64,000 nucleotides of DNA from Geodermatophilus marinus (GTDB lineage: Bacteria; Actinomycetota; Actinomycetes; Mycobacteriales; Geodermatophilaceae): assembly GCF_003428645.1 (NCBI RefSeq), contig NZ_QVQH01000016.1:1-64000 (forward strand), in the 5' to 3' direction. The stretch's first letter is position 1, and each line of letters starts with the position of its first letter. This document shows, in pieces, positions 45,250 to 53,492 of this stretch. The translations under genes and the position numbers were made by a program. The notes below the pieces were generated by a model that saw only the letters and a list, made by a program, of their open reading frames with translations, did no database searches and was not told the DNA's origin.

Positions 45250-45909
45250 ATGCCGATCCCCTTCCCCGCCCGCGTGCTGATCGCCGACGACCACGCCGTC
45301 GTCCGCGAGGGCCTGAAGGCCGTCCTCGAGCGGCAGGCCGACCTGCAGGTGGTCGCCGAGGCCGTCGACGGTCTCGACGCGGTGCAGCAGATCGCCGCCA
45401 CCGACATCGACCTGGCCATCCTCGACGTCGCCATGCCCCGGATGACCGGCCTGCAGGCGACGCGGGAGCTCACCCGCCGCCGCCCGGCCCTGCCGGTGCT
45501 GCTGCTGTCGATGTACGACCGGGAGCAGTACTTCTTCGAGGCGGTCGCCGCCGGCGCGGCCGGCTACGTGCTCAAGCGGCAGGCCGACCGTGACATCGTC
45601 GACGCCTGCCGGGCCGCGCTGCGCGGCGAGCCGTTCATCTACCCCGCCGCACTGTCCGCGCTCATGCGCGACTACGTGGACCGGGCCGCCCGCGGGGAGC
45701 GACCCGGTCGCGGGCCGCTGACCCCGCGGGAGAGCGAGGTCTCCAAGCTGATCGCCGAGGGGCACAGCTCCGGTGAGATCGCCGAGCTGCTCGCCATCAG
45801 CCCGAAGACCGTCGAGCGGCACCGGGCGAACATCCTGGACAAGCTCGGCCTGCGCGACCGGGTCGAGGTCACCCGCTACGCCATCCGCAACGGCCTCGTC
45901 GAGCCCTGA
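45250..45909 (+). CDS. NarL/LuxR-type response regulator
   Basis: The 219-residue protein has a receiver domain (VLIADDHAVVREGL, phospho-Asp in LAILDVAMPRM, Lys in YVLKRQ). A C-terminal LuxR helix-turn-helix follows (LTPRESEVSKLIAEGHSSGEI, then SPKTVERHRANILDKL). It pairs with the kinase gene 12 bases upstream. The 20-bp element found before three local units is a reasonable candidate for its binding site, but that link is inferred. Confidence 0.92.
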   Translation: MPIPFPARVLIADDHAVVREGLKAVLERQADLQVVAEAVDGLDAVQQIAATDIDLAILDVAMPRMTGLQATRELTRRRPALPVLLLSMYDREQYFFEAVAAGAAGYVLKRQADRDIVDACRAALRGEPFIYPAALSALMRDYVDRAARGERPGRGPLTPRESEVSKLIAEGHSSGEIAELLAISPKTVERHRANILDKLGLRDRVEVTRYAIRNGLVEP

Positions 45910-45958
45910 TCGGCCCCGGCAGCCGCCCCCGGCTGTGCACGGCAGGACCGGCCGGAGA

Positions 45959-45978
45959 TGGGTGTCAGCACGGATGGT
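45959..45978 (+). promoter_or_regulatory. Shared 20-bp upstream element, site 3
   Basis: TGGGTGTCAGCACGGATGGT lies 123 bases before the second DUF4386 gene. It matches site 2 at 17 of 20 positions and keeps the GTG-N4-CAC core although the spacer changed. Confidence 0.55.
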
Positions 45979-46101
45979 CGCCGGCCGGACCGACGCGAAG
46001 GGTGAGGGGCAGGCGGTGACGGCGGCATCGCCGCCATCCTCCGGTCCCCGTCCCCGACCTCTCGCTCCCCGGCGAGCCGACCTGACCTCCGGTGGTGCAG
46101 T

Positions 46102-46908
46102 GTGACGAAGACGCCGACGACTCCTCCGACGCCGACACCGACCACCCCGGCGGCCGCGGGCATCGGCCCGGCCCCGGCCTCACCCCGCCGGCTGGCGCGG
46201 ATCGCGGGCCTGTTCTACCTGCTCGTGCTGGTGTTCGGTGTCTTCGCGCACCTCGTCGTCCGGGGTGAGCTGTACGTGCCCGGTGACGCCGCGGCGACCG
46301 CGGCCAACCTGGCCGAGCAGCCCACGCTGTTCCGCCTCGGCTACGTCGCCGACCTGCTCATGGCCACGTTCCTGCTGCTCACCGCGATGGCGCTGTACCG
46401 GCTGCTGCGGCACGTGCACGCCGACGCCGCCCGGGCGATGGTGGTCTTCACCGCCGTCGGCACCGCCATCACCTTCGCCGTGCTCAGCTCGTCCTTCGCC
46501 GCCCTGCTGGCCGCCACCGAGGAGCCCTACCCGGCCGCGCTCGGCGACAGCGGGTCCGCGGCGACCGCGCTGCTGCTGCTCGACACCCACCACTACGGCT
46601 ACCTCAGCGCCCAGGTGTTCTTCGGGCTGTGGCTGCTGCCGCTGGGCTACCTGGTCTACCGCTCGGGCATGTTCCCGCGCTGGCTCGGCGTGCTGCTGAT
46701 CGCCGGTGGCGTCGGCTTCCTCGTCGACACGGTCCTGCTGTTCCTGGTCCCCGGCGTCCGCGACACCCTCGACCCGGTGGTCGGCACGCTCACCTCGGTC
46801 GCCGAGCTGGTCATGATCGCGTGGTTGCTGATCCGCGGCGCCCGACCCGCCCGGCTCAGCGCGCCGGCGGGGTCCCCGTCCGCCCCGGCGCCGACCGCCG
46901 CCACATGA
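46102..46908 (+). CDS. DUF4386-family membrane protein, copy 2
   Basis: The 268-residue protein is a paralog of the DUF4386 protein at 43310. RIAGLFYLLVLVFGVFAHL, VPGDAAATAANLAEQPTLFRLG and LYRLLRHVHADAARAM match the family, with about seven helices and a Thr/Pro-rich N-terminus. GTG 46102 overlaps the end of a short spurious frame. It has its own upstream 20-bp element. The two paralogs flank the kinase and regulator genes. Confidence 0.83.
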   Translation: MTKTPTTPPTPTPTTPAAAGIGPAPASPRRLARIAGLFYLLVLVFGVFAHLVVRGELYVPGDAAATAANLAEQPTLFRLGYVADLLMATFLLLTAMALYRLLRHVHADAARAMVVFTAVGTAITFAVLSSSFAALLAATEEPYPAALGDSGSAATALLLLDTHHYGYLSAQVFFGLWLLPLGYLVYRSGMFPRWLGVLLIAGGVGFLVDTVLLFLVPGVRDTLDPVVGTLTSVAELVMIAWLLIRGARPARLSAPAGSPSAPAPTAAT

Positions 46909-47004
46909 CCTGCGCTCGGCCACGGTGCACCCGACGCGGCCCGGCTCGGCCATGACCCCGCCGACCGGGCCCGGCCGGTGGGCTGCCCCGCGATCGGGCC
47001 GGCG

Positions 47005-47523
47005 ATGAGCTTCCGCGAGTACCTGCGCTGGGAGGGCGGCCTCGCGGTGGTCATCGGGGTGACCCTGTGCGCCTACGGCTGGCACGCCAGGCACCAGGGC
47101 GCCGCCGACGCGGCGATCAGCGGCGCCATCATGCTCACCGGCACCGGGGTGTTCCTGGCCCTCCGCCACAAGGTGCCCTTCCGCGCACCGGGCGGCTGGT
47201 TCACCGCCACGCCGCTCGCCGCCGCGGGCGAGGCGCATGCCACGGCCAGCACCCGTCGCCACCTGATGGCGGCACTTGTCGCTGAGATCGCCGTCATCAC
47301 CGCGGTGACCGTCGCCCTGAGCGTCCTGACCCGGTTCTGGCTCACCTACGTCGACTTCGGCGTCTGGCTCGTCGCCGTCGGCGTGCTCAAGGCCGGGCCC
47401 GCAGTCGCTCGCGTCGCGCGGGACGAGGCGAGATCCGGGGCGACCTACTGCGTGGCCCGGCGGCCGATCCGCGGCCTGGTCGAGCTGGGCCGGTGCAGTG
47501 ACGCCGAGATCGTGGCGCGCTGA
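47005..47523 (+). CDS. Hypothetical membrane protein
   Basis: The 172-residue protein has two N-terminal helices (LAVVIGVTLCAYGWH and AAISGAIMLTGTGVFLAL) and two further helices (LVAEIAVITAVTVALSVL, DFGVWLVAVGVLKA). A basic cytosolic tail follows. I do not recognise the family. ATG 47005 (MSFREYL) is chosen over ATG 46978. The following membrane ORF is in the same frame after a single TGA. Confidence 0.55.
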   Translation: MSFREYLRWEGGLAVVIGVTLCAYGWHARHQGAADAAISGAIMLTGTGVFLALRHKVPFRAPGGWFTATPLAAAGEAHATASTRRHLMAALVAEIAVITAVTVALSVLTRFWLTYVDFGVWLVAVGVLKAGPAVARVARDEARSGATYCVARRPIRGLVELGRCSDAEIVAR

Positions 47524-47580
47524 TGGCGGCGGGAGAGGTCCCCGCTGCTCGCGGTCGTCGCGGCCTGCCTGATCGGCCTG

Positions 47581-47934
47581 GTGGTGGCATTCCAGATCAC
47601 CCTGGCCGCCGGAGCGCCGTGGGGCGCCGTCGCCTACGGCGGCCGGGTGGTGCAGGACGACGGCAGGTTGCCGATCCGCTACCGGTGGGGCAGCGCCGCC
47701 GCGGCCGTCCTCCTCGCCGGCGCAGCCTGGCTGGTCCTGGCGACCGGCGGGGTCGTGGATCGAGGGCCGGTGCCAGCATCGGCCCTCGAGGGCGGCGCGT
47801 GGGTGCTGGCCGGCTTCTTCGCCCTCAACACCGTGGGCAACCTCGCGGGCAGGCACCCGGTCGAGCGGTTCGGTGCCGCTGCGCTAGCCGCAGTCCTGGC
47901 CGTGCTCTGCGGCGTCGTCGCGATGATGCGCTGA
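47581..47934 (+). CDS. Hypothetical membrane protein, N-terminus uncertain
   Basis: The 117-residue product resembles a common actinobacterial four-helix membrane family with an LAAGAPWGAVAYGG motif after helix 1 and FFALNTVGNLAGRHPVER near the end. The first helix really begins around 47545 (LLAVVAACLIGLVV), but no ATG, GTG or TTG is available there in frame. GTG 47581 cuts into that helix. The frame is continuous with the previous gene except for one TGA at 47521. A mutation at the start is possible. Confidence 0.55.
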   Translation: MVAFQITLAAGAPWGAVAYGGRVVQDDGRLPIRYRWGSAAAAVLLAGAAWLVLATGGVVDRGPVPASALEGGAWVLAGFFALNTVGNLAGRHPVERFGAAALAAVLAVLCGVVAMMR

Positions 47935-48381
47935 AGCCTGCCGTGCCGGGGGACGGTCAGGTGATCACCGTGGAGCGACGGTTCACGTCGGTAGCACCGG
48001 ACTCGGTAGTCCACGTTCCCGAGACCTGGCGCCGCCGGGCTCAAGAGGTATGCGGCGTCGGGCTCGTCGGCCAGCTCGGCTCGGAGAATGGCCGTGATGT
48101 GGTGCGCCACCACGCCGTGGGCCTCGTTGCGGTGGCAGGCCGGGTCCGAGCAGAGGTCCATCGGGATCAGGCGCAGGACGGTGCGGGCGAGTCGCAGCCG
48201 CCGGTGAAGATCATGTGCTCGGCGCCGACCAGCGCGAACTGGACCTTGCGCGGGCTTGATGTGCTCCTGGGTGCCTGCAGCGACCGGCTGTGGACCCGGA
48301 GCTGGCCCGTCCCGACGCCGACAGGGCAGGAGAACCCGGCGGGGATTGCCCCCGGGGGCCGGCCGCCGGACGGGTCGGAGG
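47935..48381. other. Gap with a possible degraded gene
   Basis: No intact gene is supported in these 447 bases. On the minus strand, about 48030-48170, the frame reads MDLCSDPACHRNEAHGVVAH and then a segment ending AELADEPDAAYLL, which looks protein-like rather than random. It has no proper start, and the flanks dissolve into Arg/Pro-rich sequence. I would treat it as a remnant of unknown origin. Confidence 0.35.
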
Positions 48382-48711
48382 GTGAACAACGAGCAGGTCG
48401 CCGCCGTCCGCTGCTACAAGCGGGCCGAGGTGGCGCGGATCCTGAACATCGAGGAGACCTGGCTGAAGCGGTGGGTCACCGCCAGGTGCATCCCGCACCA
48501 ACGCAGCGGCAACCCCGACGGCGTGCAGCAGCGCGGCGTGTGGTTCACCTGGGCCGACATCCTGGCGATCGGTGCGATGCTGCCTGAGCTCATGACGCCG
48601 CGTCAGGCCAAGCGAGCCGCGGCCGCCGACGCGCACTCCGCGGCGCCGGACGCACCGGAGCCGCTCACCAGCGACGTGCTCGACAGGTGGGCCAGCATCG
48701 GTCTGCGCTGA
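48382..48711 (+). CDS. Helix-turn-helix protein bracketing the potassium module, intact copy
   Basis: The 109-residue protein has a MerR/excisionase-like N-terminal fold (CYKRAEVARILNIEETWLKR) and a wing-like RGVWFTWADILAIGAMLPEL. A short charged linker and a final SDVLDRWASIGL helix follow. It may bind DNA. GTG 48382 follows a GGAG. A broken paralog lies at 59013-59217, just past the other end of the Kdp/Trk genes. No target is evident. Confidence 0.6.
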   Translation: MNNEQVAAVRCYKRAEVARILNIEETWLKRWVTARCIPHQRSGNPDGVQQRGVWFTWADILAIGAMLPELMTPRQAKRAAAADAHSAAPDAPEPLTSDVLDRWASIGLR

Positions 48712-48829
48712 TCGAGGAGCACCACCGGCGGACGCAGCCGATGGCGGACCCCCGGAGCCGAGACGGTGACGCGGCACCGCTGACCCGGTCGGTGTGACGG
48801 ACCGGGGTCAGCGGTGAGCCCGATCTGGT

Positions 48830-49441
48830 TCAGCGGGCTCTGGACAGCCGGTCCAGCGCCAGGTTCAGCTCGACGACGTTGACGTGCGGCGCGCCGATGA
48901 ACCCGGCGTCCCGGCCGGAGGAGTACTCCGCCACGAGGGCGGCCATCTCGCTGGCCGGCAGGTCACGGGCGGCGGCCACCCGGTCGATCTGGATCTCGGC
49001 GTACTCGGGGGAGATGTGCGGGTCGAGGCCGGACGCCGAGGCGGTGACCGCGTCGGCCGGCACGTCGGCCGGGTCCACTCCGTTGAACTGCGCGACCTCG
49101 GCCCGGCGTTGGACGATCAGGTCGGCCAGCTCGGCTGAGTTCGGGCCGAGGTTGGAGCCGCCGGACGCCGCGCCGTCGTAGCCGGAGGCCGACGGACGGG
49201 GCTGGAAGTACTGGGGCAGCGGTGCACCGTCGGCGTCGGTGAACGCCTGCCCGATAAGCGAGGAGCCGGCCACCTGCCCGTCGACCTCGACGAGCGAGCC
49301 GTCGGCCCGCCCCGGGGCGATCAGCTGCGCCGCGCCGGTGATCAGCAGCGGGTAGGCCACGCCGAGGACGACGGTGGCGATGAGCAGGGCCCGCACGGCC
49401 GCGCCCAGTTGGCGGCCGGAGAGCAGGAGCGGGGCAGACAT
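48830..49441 (-). CDS. kdpC: Potassium-transporting ATPase subunit C
   Basis: The 203-residue protein has one N-terminal transmembrane helix (ALLIATVVLGVAYPLLITG) and the KdpC extracytoplasmic domain: GSSLIGQAFTD, YFQPRPSASGYDGAASGGSNLGP, ASGLDPHISPEYAEIQ and a final HVNVVELNLALD. KdpC stabilises the KdpFABC complex and aids ATP binding. Its ATG shares its first base with the last base of the kdpB stop codon, as is usual in this operon. Confidence 0.95.
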   Translation of the reverse strand: MSAPLLLSGRQLGAAVRALLIATVVLGVAYPLLITGAAQLIAPGRADGSLVEVDGQVAGSSLIGQAFTDADGAPLPQYFQPRPSASGYDGAASGGSNLGPNSAELADLIVQRRAEVAQFNGVDPADVPADAVTASASGLDPHISPEYAEIQIDRVAAARDLPASEMAALVAEYSSGRDAGFIGAPHVNVVELNLALDRLSRAR

Positions 49442-51489
49442 CAGGCGATCCCGGGGAGCAGGCTGACGAGCAGGTCGATGAGCTTGATGCCGACGAACGG
49501 CAGAACCACCCCGCCGACGCCGTAGATGAGCAAGTTGCGGCGCAGCATCGCCGAGGCCGACGCCGGCGTGTAGCGGACGCCGCGCAGCGCGAGCGGGACC
49601 AGCGCCACGATGATCAGCGCGTTGAAGATGACCGCGGAGAGGATGGCCGACTCCGGCGAGGACAGCCGCATCACGTTGAGCGCGTCCAGCGCCGGGAACG
49701 CGCCGGCGAACATGGCCGGGAGGATTGCGAAGTACTTCGCCAGGTCGTTGGCGATCGAGAACGTGGTGAGCGAGCCGCGGGTGATCAGCAGCTGCTTGCC
49801 GATGGCGATGATCTCGATGAGCTTCGTCGGGTTGGAGTCGAGGTCGACCATGTTGCCGGCCTCCTTCGCCGCTGTGGTGCCGGTGTTCATCGCCACCCCG
49901 ACGTCCGCCTGGGCCAGCGCCGGGGCGTCGTTGGTGCCGTCGCCGGTCATGGCGACCAGCCGGCCGCCGTCCTGTTCGCGGCGGATCAGCGCCAGCTTGT
50001 CCTCCGGCGTGGCCTCGGCCAGGACGTCGTCCACCCCGGCCTCGGCGGCGATGGCGCGGGCGGTGCGCTCGTTGTCGCCGGTGATCATGACGGTGCGGAT
50101 GCCCATGCGGCGCAGCTCGTCGAAGCGTTCCCGCATGCCGGTCTTGACGACGTCCTTGAGGTGGATGACGCCGAGCACCCGGGCCGAGTCCCCGTCGGCG
50201 CAGGCCAGTGCCAGCGGCGTGCCCCCGGAGCCGGAGATCGCGTCCACCGTGCGACTGACCTCCGACGGGACAGATCCGCCGAGCGAGCGGACCCAGCCGG
50301 TGATCGCACCGGCCGCGCCCTTGCGCAGCTGCCGGCCGTCGGGCAGGTCGACACCGCTCATCCGGGTCTGCGCGGTGAACGGCACGAACCGGGCGCCGGG
50401 CAGATCCGAGCGGGCGCGCAGGCCGAACTCGTTCTTGGCGAGCACGACCACGCTGCGGCCCTCGGGGGTCTGGTCGGCGAGCGAGGCGAGCTGGGCGGCG
50501 TCGGCCATCTCCTTCTCACCGGTCCCGCCGACCGGCAGGAACTCCACGGCCTCGCGGTTGCCGAGGGTGATGGTGCCGGTCTTGTCCAGCAGCAGGGTGC
50601 CGACGTCGCCGGCCGCCTCGACGGCGCGGCCGCTCATCGCGAGGACGTTGCGCTGTACGAGGCGGTCCATGCCAGCGATGCCGATGGCCGAGAGCAGCGA
50701 GCCGATGGTGGTCGGGATGAGGCAGACGACCAGCGCGATGAGCACCGCGAGCGGCTGCTCGGCGCCGGAGTAGGTCGCCAGCGGTTGCAGGGTGACGACG
50801 GCGAGCAGGAAGACGATGGTCAGCGAGGACAGCAGGATGTTCAGCGCGATCTCGTTCGGGGTCTTCTGCCGGGCGGCGCCCTCGACGAGGGCGATCATCC
50901 GGTCGACGAAGGTCTCGCCGGGCTTGCTGGTGATCGTCACGACGATGCGGTCCGACAGCACCGTGGTGCCGCCGGTGACCGCCGAGCGGTCGCCGCCGGA
51001 CTCGCGGATCACCGGTGCGGACTCCCCGGTGATGGCGGACTCGTCGACGCTGGCGATGCCCTCGATGACGTCGCCGTCGCCGGGGATGGTCTGCCCGGCG
51101 GCGACCACGACGGTGTCGCCGGGCTGCAGACCGGCGGCCGGCACCTCGCGGCCGTCGAGCAGGTGCGCGACGGTCGTCGTGCGCGCCCGGCGCAGGGTTG
51201 CCGCCTGCGCCTTGCCGCGGCCCTCGGCGATGGCCTCGGCGAGGTTGGCGAACAGCACGGTGAGCCACAGCCAGCCGGCGATCAGCCAGCCGAAGAGGGT
51301 CGGGTCGGCCACGGCGAGCACGGTGGAGAACACCGAGCCGACCCACACCACGAAGATGACCGGCTGCCGCAGCAGGGTCCGTGGGTCGAGCTTGCGGACG
51401 GCGCCGGCGAGCGCCGGGCCGACCTGATCGGCGCTCAGCAGGGAGCGGGCGGGTGCGGGGCGGTGTTCCGCAACGGCGGTCACGGTCAC
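49441..51489 (-). CDS. kdpB: Potassium-transporting P-type ATPase, catalytic subunit B
   Basis: The 682-residue P-type ATPase has the TGES actuator loop ([11 protein letters not shown]), the phosphorylation motif DKTGTIT near residue 300 and the hinge [16 protein letters not shown] near 520. The seven-helix core and [18 protein letters not shown] near the end are typical of KdpB. It hydrolyses ATP to drive K+ through KdpA. Length matches the family. Its start overlaps the kdpA stop (ATGA), and kdpC follows immediately. Confidence 0.97.
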   Translation of the reverse strand: MTVTAVAEHRPAPARSLLSADQVGPALAGAVRKLDPRTLLRQPVIFVVWVGSVFSTVLAVADPTLFGWLIAGWLWLTVLFANLAEAIAEGRGKAQAATLRRARTTTVAHLLDGREVPAAGLQPGDTVVVAAGQTIPGDGDVIEGIASVDESAITGESAPVIRESGGDRSAVTGGTTVLSDRIVVTITSKPGETFVDRMIALVEGAARQKTPNEIALNILLSSLTIVFLLAVVTLQPLATYSGAEQPLAVLIALVVCLIPTTIGSLLSAIGIAGMDRLVQRNVLAMSGRAVEAAGDVGTLLLDKTGTITLGNREAVEFLPVGGTGEKEMADAAQLASLADQTPEGRSVVVLAKNEFGLRARSDLPGARFVPFTAQTRMSGVDLPDGRQLRKGAAGAITGWVRSLGGSVPSEVSRTVDAISGSGGTPLALACADGDSARVLGVIHLKDVVKTGMRERFDELRRMGIRTVMITGDNERTARAIAAEAGVDDVLAEATPEDKLALIRREQDGGRLVAMTGDGTNDAPALAQADVGVAMNTGTTAAKEAGNMVDLDSNPTKLIEIIAIGKQLLITRGSLTTFSIANDLAKYFAILPAMFAGAFPALDALNVMRLSSPESAILSAVIFNALIIVALVPLALRGVRYTPASASAMLRRNLLIYGVGGVVLPFVGIKLIDLLVSLLPGIA

Positions 51490-53144
51490 AGTCCTTCGGC
51501 GAGCGGGCCCAACGACAGGGCCGGGAAGTAGGTGAGGCCGACGACGACGAGGACGACGGCGGACAGCAGCCCGACGAACAGCGGCCGGTGGGTGGGGAAG
51601 GTGCCGGCGGTGACCGCGGTGCGCCCCTGGGCGGCCAGCCGGCCGGCGAGGGCGAGGACGAGCACGATCGGCAGGTACCGGCCGATCACCATCGCCAGCC
51701 CGAGGGCGGTGTTGTAGAAGGGCGTGTTCGCCGACAGGCCGGCGAACGCCGAGCCGTTGTTGTTGCCGGCGGAGGCGAAGGCGTACAGCGCCTCGGACAG
51801 CCCGTGCGGCCCGGTGTTGAGCAGCGAGTCGCGGCCGGCCGGCAACGCCATCGCCACCGCGGCGCCGATCAGCACGAGCGCCGGGGTGGTGAGGATGTAC
51901 AGCGAGGCGAGGGTCATCTCGCGGCGTCCGAGCCGCTTGCCGAGGTACTCCGGAGTGCGGCCCACCATGAGGCCGGCGACGAAGACGGCGACGACGGCGA
52001 GCACGAGCATCCCGTACAGGCCGGAGCCGACCCCGCCGGGCGCGACCTCACCGAGCATCATGTTTGCCAGTACTGTGCCGCCGCCGAGGGCGGTGTAGCT
52101 GTCGTGCATGGAGTTCACGGACCCGGTCGAGGTCAGCGTGGTGGCGGCGGCGTACAGCGCGGACAGCGGTTCGCCGAAGCGCACCTCCTTGCCCTCCATC
52201 GCCGCGCCGGCCAGCTGCGTCGCCGTTCCGCCGGCCCGGGCCTCGAACCACGTGACCAGCCCGATCGAGGCCGAGGCCAGGCCCGCCATCACGCCGAGGA
52301 TCGCCCAACCCTGCCGCCGGTCGCCGACCATGCGGCCGAACGTGCGGGGGAGCGCGAGCGGGATGAGCAGCAACAGGAAGACCTGGAACAGCGACACCCA
52401 CGCGGTCGGGCCCTCGAAGGGGTGGGCGGCGTTGGCGTTGTAGAACCCACCGCCGTTGGTGCCCAGCTCCTTGATCGCCTCCTGCGAGGCGACCGGGCCG
52501 CCGGGCACGAACTGGGTCGCGCCGGCCAGGGTGCTCGCGCCGGTGCCCGAGCCGAGGTTCTGCACCACGCCGCCCAGCACCATGACCAGCGCGCCGACGA
52601 CGGACAGGGGCAGCAGCAGGCGGGTGACGGCGCGGGTCAGGTCGACCCAGAAGTTGCCCAGCCGGTCGGTCTTCGTGCGGGCGAAGCCCCGGATGACCGC
52701 GATCGCCACCGCGATGCCGACCGCGGCGGAGAGGAAGTTCTGCACCGCCAGGCCGGCCATCTGCACCAGGTGGCCCATCGTCGACTCGCCGCTGTAGCCC
52801 TGCCAGTTGGTGTTGGTCACGAAGCTGACCGCCGTGTTCCAGGCCGAGCCCGGCTCGACCGCGGCCCGGCCGTTGTCCAGGGGCAGCCACTGCTGCACGC
52901 GCTGCAGGGCGTAGAGCAGCAGCACGCCGACGAGCGAGAAGGCCAGCACGCTGCGCAGGTAGGTCGGCCAGCGCTGCTCGGTGTCGGCGTCCACCCCGAC
53001 AGTCCGGTGGACCAGCCGCTCCACCCGCCAGTGCCGCGGAGTCGTGAACACCTGCGCCATGTGGTCGCCCAGCGGCCGGTGGACCACGGCGAGGGCGGCC
53101 ACGAGCACGCCGAACTGCAGCCACCCCGCGGCGGCGGCGCTCAT
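51486..53144 (-). CDS. kdpA: Potassium-transporting ATPase, channel-like subunit A
   Basis: The 552-residue membrane protein has about ten helices and the four KdpA selectivity segments, including [40 protein letters not shown], and late [13 protein letters not shown]. It selects and passes K+ in the KdpFABC complex. ATG 53144 shares its first base with the kdpF stop, as in the usual FABC order. Confidence 0.97.
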   Translation of the reverse strand: MSAAAAGWLQFGVLVAALAVVHRPLGDHMAQVFTTPRHWRVERLVHRTVGVDADTEQRWPTYLRSVLAFSLVGVLLLYALQRVQQWLPLDNGRAAVEPGSAWNTAVSFVTNTNWQGYSGESTMGHLVQMAGLAVQNFLSAAVGIAVAIAVIRGFARTKTDRLGNFWVDLTRAVTRLLLPLSVVGALVMVLGGVVQNLGSGTGASTLAGATQFVPGGPVASQEAIKELGTNGGGFYNANAAHPFEGPTAWVSLFQVFLLLLIPLALPRTFGRMVGDRRQGWAILGVMAGLASASIGLVTWFEARAGGTATQLAGAAMEGKEVRFGEPLSALYAAATTLTSTGSVNSMHDSYTALGGGTVLANMMLGEVAPGGVGSGLYGMLVLAVVAVFVAGLMVGRTPEYLGKRLGRREMTLASLYILTTPALVLIGAAVAMALPAGRDSLLNTGPHGLSEALYAFASAGNNNGSAFAGLSANTPFYNTALGLAMVIGRYLPIVLVLALAGRLAAQGRTAVTAGTFPTHRPLFVGLLSAVVLVVVGLTYFPALSLGPLAEGL

Positions 53145-53233
53145 CAGAACCGCTCCGGGAACAGCAGCGACGCCAGCAGGTACAGAACCAGCGCGGCGGC
53201 CACCACCAGCCCCACCACGTCGAAGACGCTCAC
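53144..53233 (-). CDS. kdpF: Potassium-transporting ATPase subunit F
   Basis: The 29-residue peptide [18 protein letters not shown] plus ALLFPE-like ending (SLLFPERF) is a typical KdpF single helix that stabilises the complex lipid side. GTG 53233 overlaps the stop of a preceding tiny ORF. Its stop shares a base with the kdpA start. It is easily missed by gene finders. Confidence 0.9.
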   Translation of the reverse strand: MSVFDVVGLVVAAALVLYLLASLLFPERF

Positions 53234-53322
53234 AGCCGCTCCACCCCGCGCACGGCCAGCGCCAGCAGCCCGAACACCACCAGGGTCAGCACCACGAACA
53301 CCACGTCGGCCACGCCGCTCAC
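53230..53322 (-). CDS. Extra tiny membrane ORF upstream of kdpF
   Basis: The 30-residue product ([20 protein letters not shown], ending VRGVERL) is one hydrophobic helix with a basic end. GTG 53322 to TGA 53230-53232 overlaps the kdpF start by four bases, so it is translationally coupled to the Kdp operon. A KdpF-like role as a second lipid-facing helix is possible. Comparable small ORFs are seen before kdpF in some actinobacteria as far as I recall. Confidence 0.6.
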   Translation of the reverse strand: MSGVADVVFVVLTLVVFGLLALAVRGVERL

Positions 53323-53406
53323 CTGCGATCGGTCCCGGCGGACGACCCGTCGTCGTCCACGCCGCGGGGCGACGCTAGGCCGCTGGTGGGGGCCTTCCCC
53401 GGGGCC

Positions 53407-53456
53407 TTGACGCATCGCTGACGGGCCGCCCGGCCTTCTTGACGCGACCTTGACGC
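53407..53456. promoter_or_regulatory. TTGACGC repeats between kdpF and kdpD, candidate KdpE operator
   Basis: TTGACGC occurs at 53407, 53439 and 53450. The last two form an 11-bp tandem repeat (CTTGACGCGAC then CTTGACGCGGG), the spacing preferred by OmpR-type regulators such as KdpE. They lie in the 170-bp divergent promoter region. Confidence 0.55.
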
Positions 53457-53492
53457 GGGCAGCCGGCCCTCGACGTCCGGTCCGGGGCGATC

